From assembly GCA_018287875.1 (NCBI GenBank), contig JAGVVL010000017.1:1302001-1366000 (forward strand): a stretch of DNA of 64,000 nt, given 5' to 3'. A model generated the notes under the pieces. It saw only the letters and a program-made list of their open reading frames with translations, was not told the origin of the DNA and did not search any database. Source of the stretch: Nigrospora sphaerica (Eukaryota > Ascomycota > Sordariomycetes > Amphisphaeriales > Apiosporaceae). This document shows positions 11,001-22,554 of this stretch, piece after piece (within the stretch, counting starts at the first letter, position 1; each line of letters starts with the position of its first letter). The position numbers and the translations under genes are program-made.

Positions 11001-11594
11001 GATGGGCGCCTACGTCCGAGGGGACTTTTGACAGGCGGGTTGGAAAGACTACACGGCTCTCTAGGTACTGACAGCTCCATATCCCATGCGACTGGTTGAC
11101 TGAAACTCGGGTCCGCGAGGTGATGGGAAAACGCCCGGGGCGTTTTCGGCTAGTGCCGCTACAGACAAGTACCTCTTAGCCTCGATTCCGTGTACTTCAG
11201 TTTCTCCTGCAGACCGACGCCCCAACTCTGGCACCACGACACCACAACGTCTGGCGGACCTGCTACTACGTGTACATAGGTACATACACGTAGTACCGTT
11301 AAGTACCACTGTAGGGGTCTCGGGCCGGGGTACTTTTGGGTATCCATCGCAGTACAAACCTCATGTACGTCCTTCCCCTCCCTCAATGCTTGTCCTCTCT
11401 TGACCGAACAAGTTTCTAGTGCTCTCCACCCCGTATAAGAAGCCCACGGCAACCCCTCGGCCAAAGGGCTACCCTTCGGCCAAGGGCTACCCCTCTCTAC
11501 GTACGAATACCTAAGTAGGGCATTCAGGTTGCCCATAAGATCGCTTCTTTATACCTACTCCTTGATTGTCTACAGGCCCAGTAACGGGATCGAC
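11001..11594. promoter_or_regulatory. shared spacer between divergent GMC and DJ-1 genes
   Basis: The 594-base interval separates two divergent start codons (11000 on minus, 11595 on plus) and must hold both promoters. It contains a GTACATAGGTACATACACGTAGTACC-like palindromic stretch near 11270-11310 and a direct repeat (GGCCAAGGGCTACCC type) near 11458-11492. No clear TATA box was identified. Confidence 0.5.
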
Positions 11595-12328
11595 ATGGAT
11601 GCCTCGGCTACACCCCCCACCAAATACGGCGTGGTGCTTTTCGCCGGTTTCCAGGCCCTCGATGTTTTCGGGCCCCTGGACGCGTTGAACATTCTCTCCC
11701 AGTCGACGCCACTGGAACTGAGCATCCTCGCGTCGTCCATGGAGCCGGTTTCGACGGCGTTAGCCCCGAGTGGGTTTGGCCAGTCGGTTGTGCCGACGCA
11801 TACCTTCGACGCCGCGCCAGCCGACCTCGAAGTGCTTCTCATCCCCGGTGGGCGCGGCACCCGAGACGCGGCTCTGGTCGGGCCGGCCGTAGATTTCCTC
11901 CGCCATCGCTTCCCGAGGCTACGCTACCTGCTGACGGTGTGCACTGGAAGCGCCCTAGCCGCCGAGGCCGGCGTGCTGGACGGCAGACGGGCCACTTCTA
12001 ACAAGCTTCACTTCAGATGGGTGCGTGCGTCCCGAGGGGGTTTGGGCTGTACGGAACGCCAAAGTGAAGTGAGGCCGAGAAGACGGCTAACTGAGACGTG
12101 CAGGTGATGGAGAAAAGCTCCCGGGTCGACTGGGTTCTCGCGGCGCGCTGGGTGACCGACGGCAACGTTTGGACGGCATCGGGAATCTCGGCGGGAATCG
12201 ACATGATGTATGCCTTCATTGCTGACCAGTACGGCGAGGATGCCGCCCAAAAGCTGGCTGATAGGGCCGAGTACCGCCGCAATATAGATGCTAGCGATGA
12301 CCCGTTCGCACGCTTCTCGGGCCTCTAG
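11595..12328 (+). CDS. DJ-1/PfpI (ThiJ) family protein
   Basis: Two exons (11595-12020 and 12104-12328) give 216 residues. The intron has GTGCGT and CAG borders in phase 0 and joins the conserved F-R-W / V-M stretch. I chose ATG 11595 because upstream in-frame codons offer only TTG. The class I glutamine-amidotransferase-like fold is supported by the nucleophile elbow TVCTGS (Cys about 116), by LDVFGPLDAL near the N-terminus, by the LLIPGG strand-loop and by ARWVTDGNVWTASGISAGID near the end. This pattern is closest to isonitrile-hydratase-like and transcription-regulator-associated PfpI proteins. Fungal members often accompany metabolic clusters. The substrate is unknown. It shares its promoter region with the GMC gene. 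Confidence 0.9.
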
Positions 12329-12795
12329 AAGATCGGGTAGGGCTGGGCTCTTGCGCTTAGAAGGACTGCCTCTTCGCTTGCTGCCGTCGCCTGGTGCGGA
12401 AGAGGCTACAACATGGCACCGTGGGCGTCTGTCCTATTTCATACTCTCGAGCTGCATGACGGCATCAATTCACCTCCGCAGCCCCATGTCTACCATGATA
12501 CATATCCCTGCTGATCCCTACATCCCACGTTAGTAAGTGCTGGGGCGCTCAGCCCCATAGTTTTCGGCTGTATGGACTTCCCGAGGTGATGGGCACAAAA
12601 CGGCAGGTCACGCGCATCGGCCAGGCTCTCCAACGATTACAATGAGAAGTTTGGGAGGTCTGAACATCACGGACGCTTCGTCCGACCAAGATCAACCCAG
12701 CCATAACTGCCAACAAGGGGCCGGAGAGCTCCTCCCCTCCACGCATATGCGGTCAGTCAGTCAGCGAACAGGCAGCCACTGGACAGCTTCGCAGC
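12329..12795. other. spacer between converging genes
   Basis: 467 bases between the DJ-1 stop and the carbonic anhydrase stop on the opposite strand. It probably holds both 3' ends. I see no gene or repeat. Confidence 0.6.
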
Positions 12796-13373
12796 CTACT
12801 CGACACGTCTGACCCTGCCGTTCTCGACCTCATACACCCACCCACTGATGATCACATCATCCGGAATGGTGGCAGTCTTGCGGAGGAACTCGAGATCATC
12901 GCGAACGGCCTGGTCGAGGTCGGTGAAGGGCAGGAAATCCATGGTGCCAATCTCGGCGAGGGCGCTGGGGCCCAGGCGCTCCACAACCAACTTCCGGGCC
13001 TGCTCGTTGTCAAAGGTCACCATACCGCAGCCGGTGTGCTTGATGACGAGGATCTCGCGGGTGCCCAGAAACTGTTGCGAGATCAGTAGCGAGCGCAAGG
13101 CGTCCCGCGCACTGCCGCCGGCGTTGCGGATCACGTGGGCGTCGCCTAGCTGTAAACCGAAGGCATCCATGGCATCGATACGCGAATCCATACACGTAAC
13201 TTTTCATTGGGAGGGGGTGTCAGTCGCGGAGGGGACGGAAGAAGGGCAGGGAGTGACTTACCGACGGTACAGTGTCTCGCCGGGGGGATGGGCAGCTTGC
13301 CCTGCTCCTCGGTGAAGTTGGCCGCAAACTCGGCATTCTTCTCGACGAGATTCCGCTGGGTGGCTGAGGACAT
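12796..13373 (-). CDS. beta-class carbonic anhydrase
   Basis: Two exons on the minus strand (13373-13262 and 13199-12796), split by a 62-base intron with GTAAGT and AAG borders, give 171 residues. The enzyme interconverts CO2 and bicarbonate. The splice recreates the zinc site exactly: V-T-C-M-D-S-R (Cys about 40, Asp 42, Arg 44), and downstream K-H-T-G-C-G supplies His about 92 and Cys about 95. RNAGGS, conserved in the active site, is present. The length matches the short beta-CA subgroup of fungi and bacteria, without an organelle-targeting extension, so the protein should be cytosolic. It lies on the same strand as the Ayg1-like gene upstream. Bicarbonate could feed carboxylation reactions of a pathway, but this is speculation from position only. 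Confidence 0.93.
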
Positions 13374-14513
13374 CGCTTTGGAGGGGGACGAGGGCGAAAG
13401 CTTCAGCGAGGTTCTGTCTGTTTATAGCGAGGGATGCGCTGGTGGGCGGGAAGAGCGCTTTGGACTCTACTTAAATAAGAGGTGGGCAGGACAGAAAGAA
13501 GCAAAGGCTAGCCGGAGGGCAATGGGTACCTAGGTAGAGGTAGGTAGCGCCGGCTTGATCTTGGATACCAGGGGACCTGTCAGATTCCTCATCAGCTCGA
13601 CCTGACGTGGGATGGTGTGGGTCCGTGGCGTGCTCCGACGACGGGCTTAATCCCTGGGGCCGGTATCGAAGGCCCAGCTCCAGCTTATCAGGCGCAGCAG
13701 CAACTGCCATTGCAAAGTCTCAACGATGACCGGCGCATGGCCGCATGCAAGAAGGCATTGTTGAGTGCCGCTCCGCTGGCGCTGGCGGGTGAGCATGAGT
13801 GCTGCTCATTGGTTCATTACCATCCGTGCCCGACTCCGCTCGGCCGGTTGAGTGAAAGATCACCAATGACGCGACATCACGTCGAACCCCGCCTTCCGTG
13901 TTGAGTGCTTGAACCCAGACACTACCTACTTTCCAAGCTAGGTACACAGCACATGAGGTACCTCTTTCTGGCCCAATCAGGTGAGTACGCAGTAGAACAC
14001 CCCCCACAAACTTCCTTGTATCCACCGTCAAAACTCATGCCCAACACCCCCCCGGGTACAGCCATTTTGTAGTATGGCGCAAAGCACGTTGAGAATAACC
14101 TCCTCCATTGCAGCCAAGTCCACTATTTTCAATAATTCAAACCGGCAAGGCCCCCGTGCCCTCATAGACCCCATGCAGCCGACGACGAGACCCATGGTGG
14201 GATGTATCCAACGACCGCGGCCTAATCCTCGGCGTTCCACGGCTTGCCCCTTCACCCGGTCACTGCTACCAGACGGCTGGACGATAAAAGTGGCAATGGC
14301 ATGCGTACGCCCACCTTTTGTCGACCGGCCAGCACTGTGACGAACTGGCTTCGAGACAGTAAGTGTTGCCTGTGCTGCGAGAAATAAGCCATCCCTTGAG
14401 GGCCCAGGCAGCTATCCTCCGTCGTATGCTTGAACACCAACTTTCTGCCTATTGCTAGGCCACCGCGCCCCTCCTCGTCGTCGCCCGGCCGCCGGCATTC
14501 ACACTGCCCCTTT
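13374..14513. other. spacer with promoter of the carbonic anhydrase
   Basis: About 1.1 kb between the carbonic anhydrase start and the Ayg1-like stop. It includes a TAGGTACC/TAGGTAGAGGTAGG tract near 13524-13548, about 150 bases upstream of the carbonic anhydrase ATG. No coding sequence is supported. Confidence 0.55.
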
Positions 14514-16110
14514 CTAGTACCTTGGCTTGAACGGTACCGTTGCCATAAACTCGTTGATGTCTCCCTTAATCCCAAGCAGGTCGAACAGCTCGCGCAGGAT
14601 GATGAAGAACGATTCCGGCTCGCCCATATGTTTCCGGCCCGGCACAAACCTGTCGGCCTCGGTCAGTTTCGGCTCTCGCACCGGACCTGCGACGGCACTT
14701 ACCGAGCACCCTTGGCACCCCCATGCTGCAGACACAAAAAGTAATCGTCGATTGGAAAAATCTCGTCTTCGATCCCGTTGACGAGCAACAGCTTGGTGCA
14801 CGGTTTCTCCAACGTGCCGTCTCGGAGAAGCGAGAACTTATCCATCGCTTCCTTCTTGAACCGTTCGAAATCGTCGCCATAACCGAACTTGCAACACAAA
14901 GTATGTGCCAGACTGTTGACCTCCATTAGTCTCGACGCACGCCAGTTTGGAGGTTTGCTGTCGCTCACTCGAAAGGGTACTCCAGGTGGTCTGCGCGATC
15001 CAGCCATGCAGGTGAGAACATGTAGTGGCACCCTCCCCCGAGAGCGACGACGCCCCTGAGTTTTTCGGCGTGCGTATGCGCGACTCGTATCGAGTAGTAC
15101 CCCCCTGTGCTGAACCCCCAGTTCACAATTTTCGACTGGTCAATGGCCTCCTGCTGCGCGACCCAGTCGAACATGCTGCTCCACACGCGGTCCGGACTTT
15201 GCGCATCCGTGGGCACTCCCGGGTTGTCGCCCGTGCCAGGGATTTCCACGATGAGCGTAGCGCAGCCAACTTTGCGCCAGCCTTCTTTCCACACGGCAAG
15301 CTCGGTGCGGTAGCCGTCGAGGCCGGTAAAGATGATGACCAGCGGCACTTGGCGCAAGGGCGTCGCACATGCGGGCAAGTGGTAGAAGCCCGGGAGCACC
15401 GACCCATCGCCTCCCTGGCTGTGCGTGTGCGGAATGTCAACCTGCACCATGGGATATTGATGCAGACTATATGCCTGGCGTTAGTCGTGCTTCAGCCGGC
15501 CGGCGGGGCTTCGACGGGGCCAGAAGTTCTCACCCGAGTCCCTTTCGGGCGGCGGTCTTGCCTTTCTCCCACGCGTACCGTTGCTTCTCTGAGCGCGGCG
15601 CGGGAAACCGGGCAATGCGGTAGAGTGCAGAGCCTCGTCTAGACTCCAGTCAGCCCGTTGCGCACGTCGCTGATGGAATATGGGCGGTTCGTCCTACAGG
15701 TAAAGCTCCGAGGCTTTCGCCCCATCGCCGCCTCTCTCCGCCTCCTCTGCACCGGCTACGAGCTCCTCGGCCTTGGGGAAGAAACACTGCGCATACTCGT
15801 CCCAATCATAGGGTTCCTTCAAGCCTTTCTGAAACACGTTAGTGTCATGACACGATCGCTTTGGACAGAAGCCGAAGACACACCTTGATTATACCATCCA
15901 CAACGGGCTGGAAATCTTTGGTGCAGCCGAACATGAACGGATAAACGCCCATATCACACTGGAACAGGTAAGCTCGAGAGCAGCAAGGTTCACAGGCCGA
16001 CTTACTGCGGGCTTCCATTTCGTCTCCCATAGGGCCTGGAAGCTCTCATGGTGCGGAGCGCGCGTCTCCAGTTTGTCTTGGATAAAGAACCTACCCCCGG
16101 GTGCTGCCAT
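14514..16110 (-). CDS. Ayg1-like alpha/beta hydrolase (FrsA-type)
   Basis: Seven exons on the minus strand (16110-16006, 15958-15884, 15828-15698, 15638-15534, 15466-14969, 14912-14703, 14649-14514) join without frame conflict to 419 residues. The N-terminal pattern A-L-W-E-T-K-W-K-P-A/C, then V-Y-P-F, is that of Aspergillus Ayg1, a hydrolase that shortens a heptaketide pyrone on the way to DHN melanin. The length also fits. The nucleophile elbow GFSTGG has Ser about 258. Asp about 354 (NGIEDEIFP) and His about 382 (GRKHMGEPE) complete the triad. Known relatives accept polyketide or ester substrates. No polyketide synthase lies within the window, so the partner pathway is unknown. Splice acceptors are partly TAG; the ATATAG acceptor at 15467 was chosen because it alone keeps the frame. 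Confidence 0.9.
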
Positions 16111-17182
16111 AGTCGATAGGAGGCTTAGCTAAGGCCGCGGTTTCGGACAGACAGACGGGCCAAGCTTGTGCCTGACGGCTGACCAGACGAACGGGTTCCT
16201 TTGGTTTTTAAAGACAGTTCGCGTATCCGACAAGGCATGCATGGAGCCGCACGCGTGGGTGCCCGGGCTCTTCCTTTGCGGACTTGTGGGTGGGGAAGCC
16301 GATGAAGGAATCAGAATCGAACGACAAGCCGGCGTATTGGGCTTTTAGCTTCTCAGCGCTTCATGCGGCAGCACGTACTGGCCCACGGCCTTCTCACTCG
16401 CAGCGACCCCCGATTCTCGACTCGGGCTGGCCAGAAAGTCGTACGGAAACAGGGAACAAGAGGCGCGCCCAGCCCAGATGTATGCAGCACGGAATATGGG
16501 GCCAAAGGGGGCTGTCATTGCTTTTTGCGCCGCCCATGATGCGGTCAGCCGCCGCATCCCCGCGCGCCGACGGCACGACTTTGCGGCATCGGCTCGAGTC
16601 TCGATTGGGCGGCGGGTGCATCTCATCCCTCAGTAGCGTCTCAACGGGGGCACAAGGGCTCAGCCACGGGAATGGGTGAACAACTCGCGTCTATCTCCTC
16701 AATGCGCCGAGCTTCTGTTGGTCCGCAGCCTCCCTCAATAAAAAGCCATTTACTGCCTGCATATGCGCCTGTAATCTACCGCATACTAAACATACTTTTT
16801 CAACCAAAATGTGTAATAGTCGAGTCTATTTTCGTGCTTCCATCCGTCGCAGCCGGACTTGGACTGTACTGAAAGGGGTTTGTCTCACCGAGATGCGCAC
16901 ATGTACTTGGCCGTTCGGAAGCCGCATGAGAAAGGACAATGCTGCTTGCTATCCTCAAATCCAGTGTCGCCCGGCGCAAGGGCGTTTATCTGCTTCTATT
17001 AGTCGTCTCAGGTCTAGAATGCGATGGCCGGCATACTCCGCAGCGCCTTGATATGCTTCCCTGCTCCAAGCTTTTCTGCTGGGCTTCGCGTGTGATTACT
17101 CTCGTGCGCCGGCCCGAGATGTGTCTACCACCATACCACCATGCCTCGTGGGATGGGGTCCGGCCTGTGTCAAGGACAGTGC

Positions 17183-17536
17183 TTACATAGCCACGCCTAC
17201 TCTTGCTCCCCAGCCAATGGTGCCCCAAGACTCGAATCGGCCCTCATCCTTTAATACGCCCATCACCACAACCCCCGCGGCAGCCACCGCCGCAGCCGTG
17301 GCGCCGCTGACCGGGGAAGACGGCACCACCACGACCCCTGAAACCATACTGTCCCCCGACGCGACGGCAGTTGTAGCGGTTGCCGGCGGCTCGATAGGGA
17401 CGACGGTACCCCGGGACTCAGTGGCCGTCGCCTCCGGCGCGGCTAGGGTAGCAGGTGCCCGATGTGCGGCATATGTGGCCGCTTCGATCGTCGTTACTGC
17501 TGCCGCAGCCGGTAGCACTAGCAGAGGAGGCCTCAT
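17183..17536 (-). CDS. putative small secreted or membrane-anchored protein
   Basis: An ATG-started minus-strand frame of 117 codons. The first 20 or so residues are hydrophobic and Ala/Leu-rich after an Arg-Pro-Pro start, resembling a signal peptide. The middle is rich in Thr, Ala, Pro and Val with no cysteines. Near residues 80-97 there is a second hydrophobic Ala/Val segment like a membrane span or a GPI-anchor tail, followed by about 20 more residues. The plus strand is open over the same interval, because of composition, so either could be chance. I recognise no family. Confidence 0.3.
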   Translation of the reverse strand: MRPPLLVLPAAAAVTTIEAATYAAHRAPATLAAPEATATESRGTVVPIEPPATATTAVASGDSMVSGVVVVPSSPVSGATAAAVAAAGVVVMGVLKDEGRFESWGTIGWGARVGVAM

Positions 17537-18684
17537 GGCGGCGTAAGATAGGCGGCGGCGATGACGAGTCGCATGATGGCTTGGTGATGCTGCGCCGCCG
17601 CGGCTGTGAGGAGGAAACGATGCTGAAGGTTACGCCCGAGGTAGACACGCCGCCGGGGATATGACTAACGTATGCCATGAGGGTAAATGAACCAGGTGTT
17701 TCTATGTATTTAGAGACAACAAATGCTTCAAATAGAGATGGATGATCTGCCATTGATGTTCTGATTTCCGACGCCATGGAAGCCGTGTTATATCTATCCC
17801 AGGGTGGGCTCAAAACGACGTGTCTGGTTTAGACTTTCGGCTTGCCGTCTTTGTGACGGGTCATTGGCGACATCCTTGTCAACGTGACGGCGATGTCTTG
17901 CTTTTGCCGTCACCGATACGACTCGTGGGACGGAACGCCACGGGAGCCAGGTCGCGATCGGCTTGCCAGGGGTTAGGTAGCGCCCACTTATCCCGCTGCT
18001 GGGCGAGGGCAGAAAGAACGGTGGACAAATGGCTCGGTTGCCGTCACACCCATAGAACGAATTCGGGAACTGCTTACTTTGACGCTGCTATGAGGTACAG
18101 CGATCAATGGCCGTACAGTAGTCCATGCCATCTTTGGATCCTTTCTTTGTCAGCTCTCCCATGCGTAGAAGCGGCCCACCGTTGCGCATAACAACATGGT
18201 TATGTTGGAGAGCTTAACCAGCGTCAGAGGCCTGAGGTATGGGCCCGGTACTTGTGCGCGCAGCTCCAAACCGGCGACAAGGCCAAATGAAATTTTTGGG
18301 GGTTGCTGGGCTGACCCATTTCCATGCTTTGACATGGCAGCAAATCTGCTTGCTCAGTGCCTGCGGGATGTTCCAATGGAAATGAGTGTGATAAGGATGA
18401 AGTAGTCTGGTGGTGAGAGCCCAGCAAGGACGTTAGCTCCTTGGGGGCACCAGTTGATTAGTCGACAAGTACCGACATCTGAACATGGCAGCGTGGCAGC
18501 CATAGCTTACGCGGTAAGTACGAAATATTATGTACTTCGGCAGCGCTAGTCAGGGGTTCGTTCGCATTCATCCCATAGTAACATGTTCTAAAGACGTCCC
18601 ACGGGTTATGGACCACTAGAATAGGGACTGACGGACGGAATCATAGAATTCATGGTCGATCCAGCCTATGGGGGACTGTGGTTT

Positions 18685-18727
18685 CTTCTAATTTTTGAAT
18701 TATTAGAATAATTCAAAAAATAAGAAG
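18685..18727. repeat. AT-rich inverted repeat (hairpin)
   Basis: Two arms of about 20 bases, reading CTTCTAATTTTTGAATTATT on the left and its near-perfect complement on the right, surround a two-base loop. The inner 13 base pairs are perfect; the outer part has one indel and one mismatch. It is isolated in GC-richer sequence. It could be a miniature transposon relic, a terminator-like hairpin or a protein-binding palindrome. Confidence 0.8.
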
Positions 18728-19191
18728 CGCCTGACATCGGGAATGCTCAAGAATCCAAGTTGACCTGTTAACCTTATTAGTGGGAAAGGTACTTTAAGAA
18801 GAGTACATGCCTCATACTCAAAGTTGCTGTACAGCCCCCAGAGTCCCCAAGCGGCTCGTCACCCGCTGAACTTATGATGTACCCCTGTGCGCGTGTAAAA
18901 GGAAGACCAGGACTTGTCAGGCGAGATAAGAAATGCTTATCGGGGCTGCTCGACCTCCTGGCCGCCCGGTCATAGGCAACTACACATGTACTTAGGTACA
19001 CAACTTCAAGTTACTGGAAGCAACCAACAGCCTTGAAACCAAATGTCGCGGGGAAGGCAACTCTCGCCGGCTACGAGACGACTGAAGGCCCAGGCACGAC
19101 CGGATCCTTCGGCATCCACCATTGCAGCCTCGCACAAACCCGCGCCGTTGGTTGCGATGCGATTGCCGGCACTGCCACCAGCACCACGATA

Positions 19192-22100
19192 ATGCCGTCC
19201 CTCGAGGAGGAAACCCATGGCGGCCCCGGCAACGGCGACGCGCTCGTCCAGCTGGGCAGCAACGGCCGCTCCGAGAGCGACGGTGCAGAAAGAGCCGGCA
19301 GGCCAATGGCGAGGAGTGAGCTTGAGGAAGGGAAACGAATGGGCCACGTCACGACGAGGCAGCTGCAGCTCCCTTCGCCGAGTCCCACGCCGCCGCCGTC
19401 ATCCACCGACCCATTCCCTCTATTCGAAGCCACAGCACTGCCGCCGGCCACCCCCGACGCCTCCGAGGCTTTGCATGTGCTCGATGGCTTCACCGCCAGG
19501 AGTAGCGACCCAAGGGGTAGCAACACAAAAGATCGAACGCTCCAGCTGAATACCTCCCCCAAGGGGGAAGAGGGCGAAGATACATCCACTGTGCCTGCGA
19601 GACCGTCTGCTCTTGGACCCGAGATGGCTGGTCACGACACAGTTAACACCGCCGCTGAAGGGCCGGCAGCAACTACCAAACCTGCCGGCGTGCCGAAGGA
19701 AGGAAACCGATCGCGCGCTCCCTCGATCAAAAAAGACGGAGAGGGCCCAAGGAAGTTGTCGGCATCCCAGATGCAAGCCCTGGCCACGGCACCCGACTCG
19801 CTTCCTGTCGCCGTCGTGAACTCGAAGCCGGTCGCACCGCTGACCCTGGCTCGGAAACCGAACGGCAGCGAATACCCCGTGTCTGCCAGCGTCGCTGAAT
19901 CAAGCTCGATACCGACCATGGCAGAACAGCTAAAGAATGGCACACACAACAGCATTGCTATGCAGAACAAGGCGCCAGCGTCCACTCCGAACACAGCTAC
20001 CGGCACGCGCCCGCATGCGCTGTCCGAGGCGGACCACGCGGCGCCCCAGAGCTCCCACAACTTCCGACGGCCTGCCCCCGCGCTGCGGACCGTTTCTACG
20101 CCGCCCATTAGTCGAAAGCCCACCACGGCTCCCCCCGTGGCCCCGACGCCGCCGAACCCGACGCGCACCCGGCGCAACTCGTTCAACCCTTCAGCACGCC
20201 CTCCGCCGCTCAACCTCGGCACAAGCAGCAACCACGGACCGGCCCCTCAGAGAGCCCCTACCGCCGCCGCGCCGCAAAAGACGGAAACCGTCGGCAGCGA
20301 ACGCGCCGAGCGCGCCGCCCTGGAACCGTCACCCCCCATCATGCAGGGCGCGATACCCCTTCCGCCCATGTCGCTGCATACGCATCTGCAGCTGGAGTTG
20401 GCCGGGGTCCGCCCAAGTCCGCTGTATATTTATCGCCATCACGCTGCCGACATACCCTACGAATCCAGTGCCGTCAAGTTCGAACGCCTGCTCAACGTGT
20501 TATACCTGCCCCCCTACCTCGAAGCTACCCTCACATTCGGGGCCTTGGCCTGCCTGGACGCCTTCCTTTATACCTTTACACTGCTGCCGCTGCGCTTTGT
20601 GCTAGCTATCGGTGTGCTCGTGAAGTGGTGGGCCTATATTCTCTGGAAAGAGAGCAAGTGGCTCGTCGGTTTTGTTTACCAAGGCCTTGGTCGGCTGTGG
20701 CAGCGAGGCCGGCGCGGGAGGAGCCAGTCTCGCCTCGCGCGGCATGGCGGGGAAGGCAGCCAGACGGCCAGCGAGACCGAGAGAAGCCAGAGTCGCGCGA
20801 GAGCGCCGAGCCACGCCACGCAGGATGCCCATACCACAGCCGCGCAGGAGATTTTCCACCTTAATGTGAATGCCGGTCTCCATCCGCCCAAGCACGCACT
20901 GCCGAGAAGCACGCCCACTGGGGCCTATCGACACCGTCGGACCAAGTCGATGCCTTCCAACCTGACGTCTTTCCACAAGGCCGATCTTCTGCAGGGGGCC
21001 GTCATAATCTGCAGCTCGCTGGCCCTGATGAGTGTTGATGCTAGCCGAATGTATCACTTTATCCGCGCCCAATCCGCCATGAAGCTTTACGTTATCTACA
21101 ACCTTCTTGAGGTACGCACTTTGTCGCATGCACACATGGGGACGCTCCGAACTGACTCTCCGCCTCTAGGTCGGCGACCGGCTGCTGTCAGCAATTGGCC
21201 AGGACATCCTCGAGTGTCTCTTTAGTGCAGAAACGCTGTCGAGGAACAGCTCGGGTCGGTCCAAGCTCCTGCTTCCATTTGGCATGTTCTTGCTGTCACT
21301 GGCGTACAACGTCGTCCACGCCGTCTGTCTGTTCTACCAGGTCATCACGCTAAACGTGGCCGTCAACTCGTACTCCAACGCGCTGCTTTCGCTCCTCATG
21401 TCGAACCAATTCGTCGAGATCAAGGGCAGCGTCTTCAAGAAGATTGAGAAGGAGAACTTGTTCCAGTTGACGTGCGCCGACGTGGTGGAGCGTTTTCAGC
21501 TCTGGATCATCCTTATCATTATTGGTTTGCGCAACATCGTAGAAGTCGGCGGTCTTTCGGTCCCGGGCGCCGGCAGCGAGGCGGAGAACATGGCCAGCGG
21601 CCCCGGTCCTCTGCACACGGCCTCGATACTGCCGGCCAGCTTCACGATCCTGCCGTCGTGGATGTTTTCGGGCGAGGTGCTCTCGCCCTTCCTTGTCGTC
21701 ATTGGCAGCGAGATGCTGGTGGACTGGATCAAGCACGGCTACATTAACAAGTTCAACAACGTCAAGCCCAACATCTACCGGCGGATGCTCGACATCCTCT
21801 GCAAGGATTATTATACCAACGTAAGTCAATGACAAAACTGGCCGAGGGCGCTCGGCTCACTTTCGTTACGCAGGCTTTTGGCGCACCGGCCCTTACGCGG
21901 AGGATCGGCCTTCCATTGCTGCCCCTGTCGTGCCTTTTCATACGGGCGTCGGTTCAGATCTACAACATGTTCCTCGCGACGCAGCTCCCGCCGCCCATAC
22001 CGACGTCGACCATGGACCTGTCGGTAGAATCATCGACACCTTCGTCGCCGGCCATGACGGCCGCGCTGGAACACCTCGACACGCTGATCCGCAATGCGCT

Positions 22101-22554
22101 CGGACGCGCCGTCTACGGGTACCCCCGCGACACACCCCGCAACGGGTCCTTCTGGGCCTTCAACTCGGACGACGCCATCGCGCTGGCGACCGGGTTCGCC
22201 GTCTTCTTCCTCGCGTGGCTGGTGCTCCTCGTCGTGAAGCTGTTGTTGGGCATGGCGTTGCTCAAGTATTCACGTGACAGATATGCCGCGATCCGGCTGA
22301 AAGAACAAAGTATTGCCAATGGACAAGAGAAGCGAGACAACTTCTTCCAGCCGGGGAAGAGGGTGGGTGGATACGGCGCTGTGGAACTGGGAGACGACCG
22401 GCGGCGTATGATTTACGCCGACGACCCCGAGGGGCTCAAGCGGATGCAGGATCGAGATCGCAAGAGCAACGACCTGGCCAAGAAGACGGAGGCGGGCGAC
22501 GACGGGCTGGAGAAGGTCACGAGGTACGAGATGCTTGCCAAACGGATATGGTGA
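19192..22554 (+). CDS. TAPT1/EMP65-family multispanning membrane protein
   Basis: Three exons (19192-21111, 21170-21820, 21874-22554) give 1083 residues; both introns are phase 0 (GTACGC...TAG and GTAAGT...CAG). Residues 1 to about 400 are hydrophilic, low-complexity and rich in Ser, Pro, Thr and Ala, probably cytosolic. The conserved part starts near residue 430 with ERLLNVLYLPPYLE and contains several hydrophobic spans. The family features VGDRLLSAIGQDILECLF, VNSYSNALLSLLMSNQFVEIKGSVFKK and CADVVERFQL are visible. Yeast EMP65 works with SLP1 in the ER to protect soluble proteins from degradation, and human TAPT1 affects cilium and collagen biology; an ER-membrane location is therefore expected. 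A highly charged tail follows the last span. An internal Arg/Ser-rich insertion (about residues 505-600) separates early spans. The start could lie further upstream only if an unseen exon exists. Confidence 0.92.

Larger units (their letters stand above)
16111..19191. other. long spacer
   Basis: About 3 kb without a strongly supported gene. It contains a possible small secreted protein gene (17183-17536, minus), a striking AT-rich inverted repeat (18685-18727) and a TAGGTACAC-type tract near 18980-19000. The part just before 19192 is the probable promoter of the TAPT1-family gene; the same frame is open from 19033 but has no ATG before 19192. Confidence 0.5.

Noticed and set aside
15534..15638. 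Apparent frameshift in exon 4 of the Ayg1-like gene
   Set aside because: Careful re-reading of the bases around 15600 gives one continuous frame with R-F-P-A-P-R-S.
19033..19191. Upstream extension of the TAPT1-family frame
   Set aside because: The extension begins with TTG and contains no ATG; 19192 is the first ATG.
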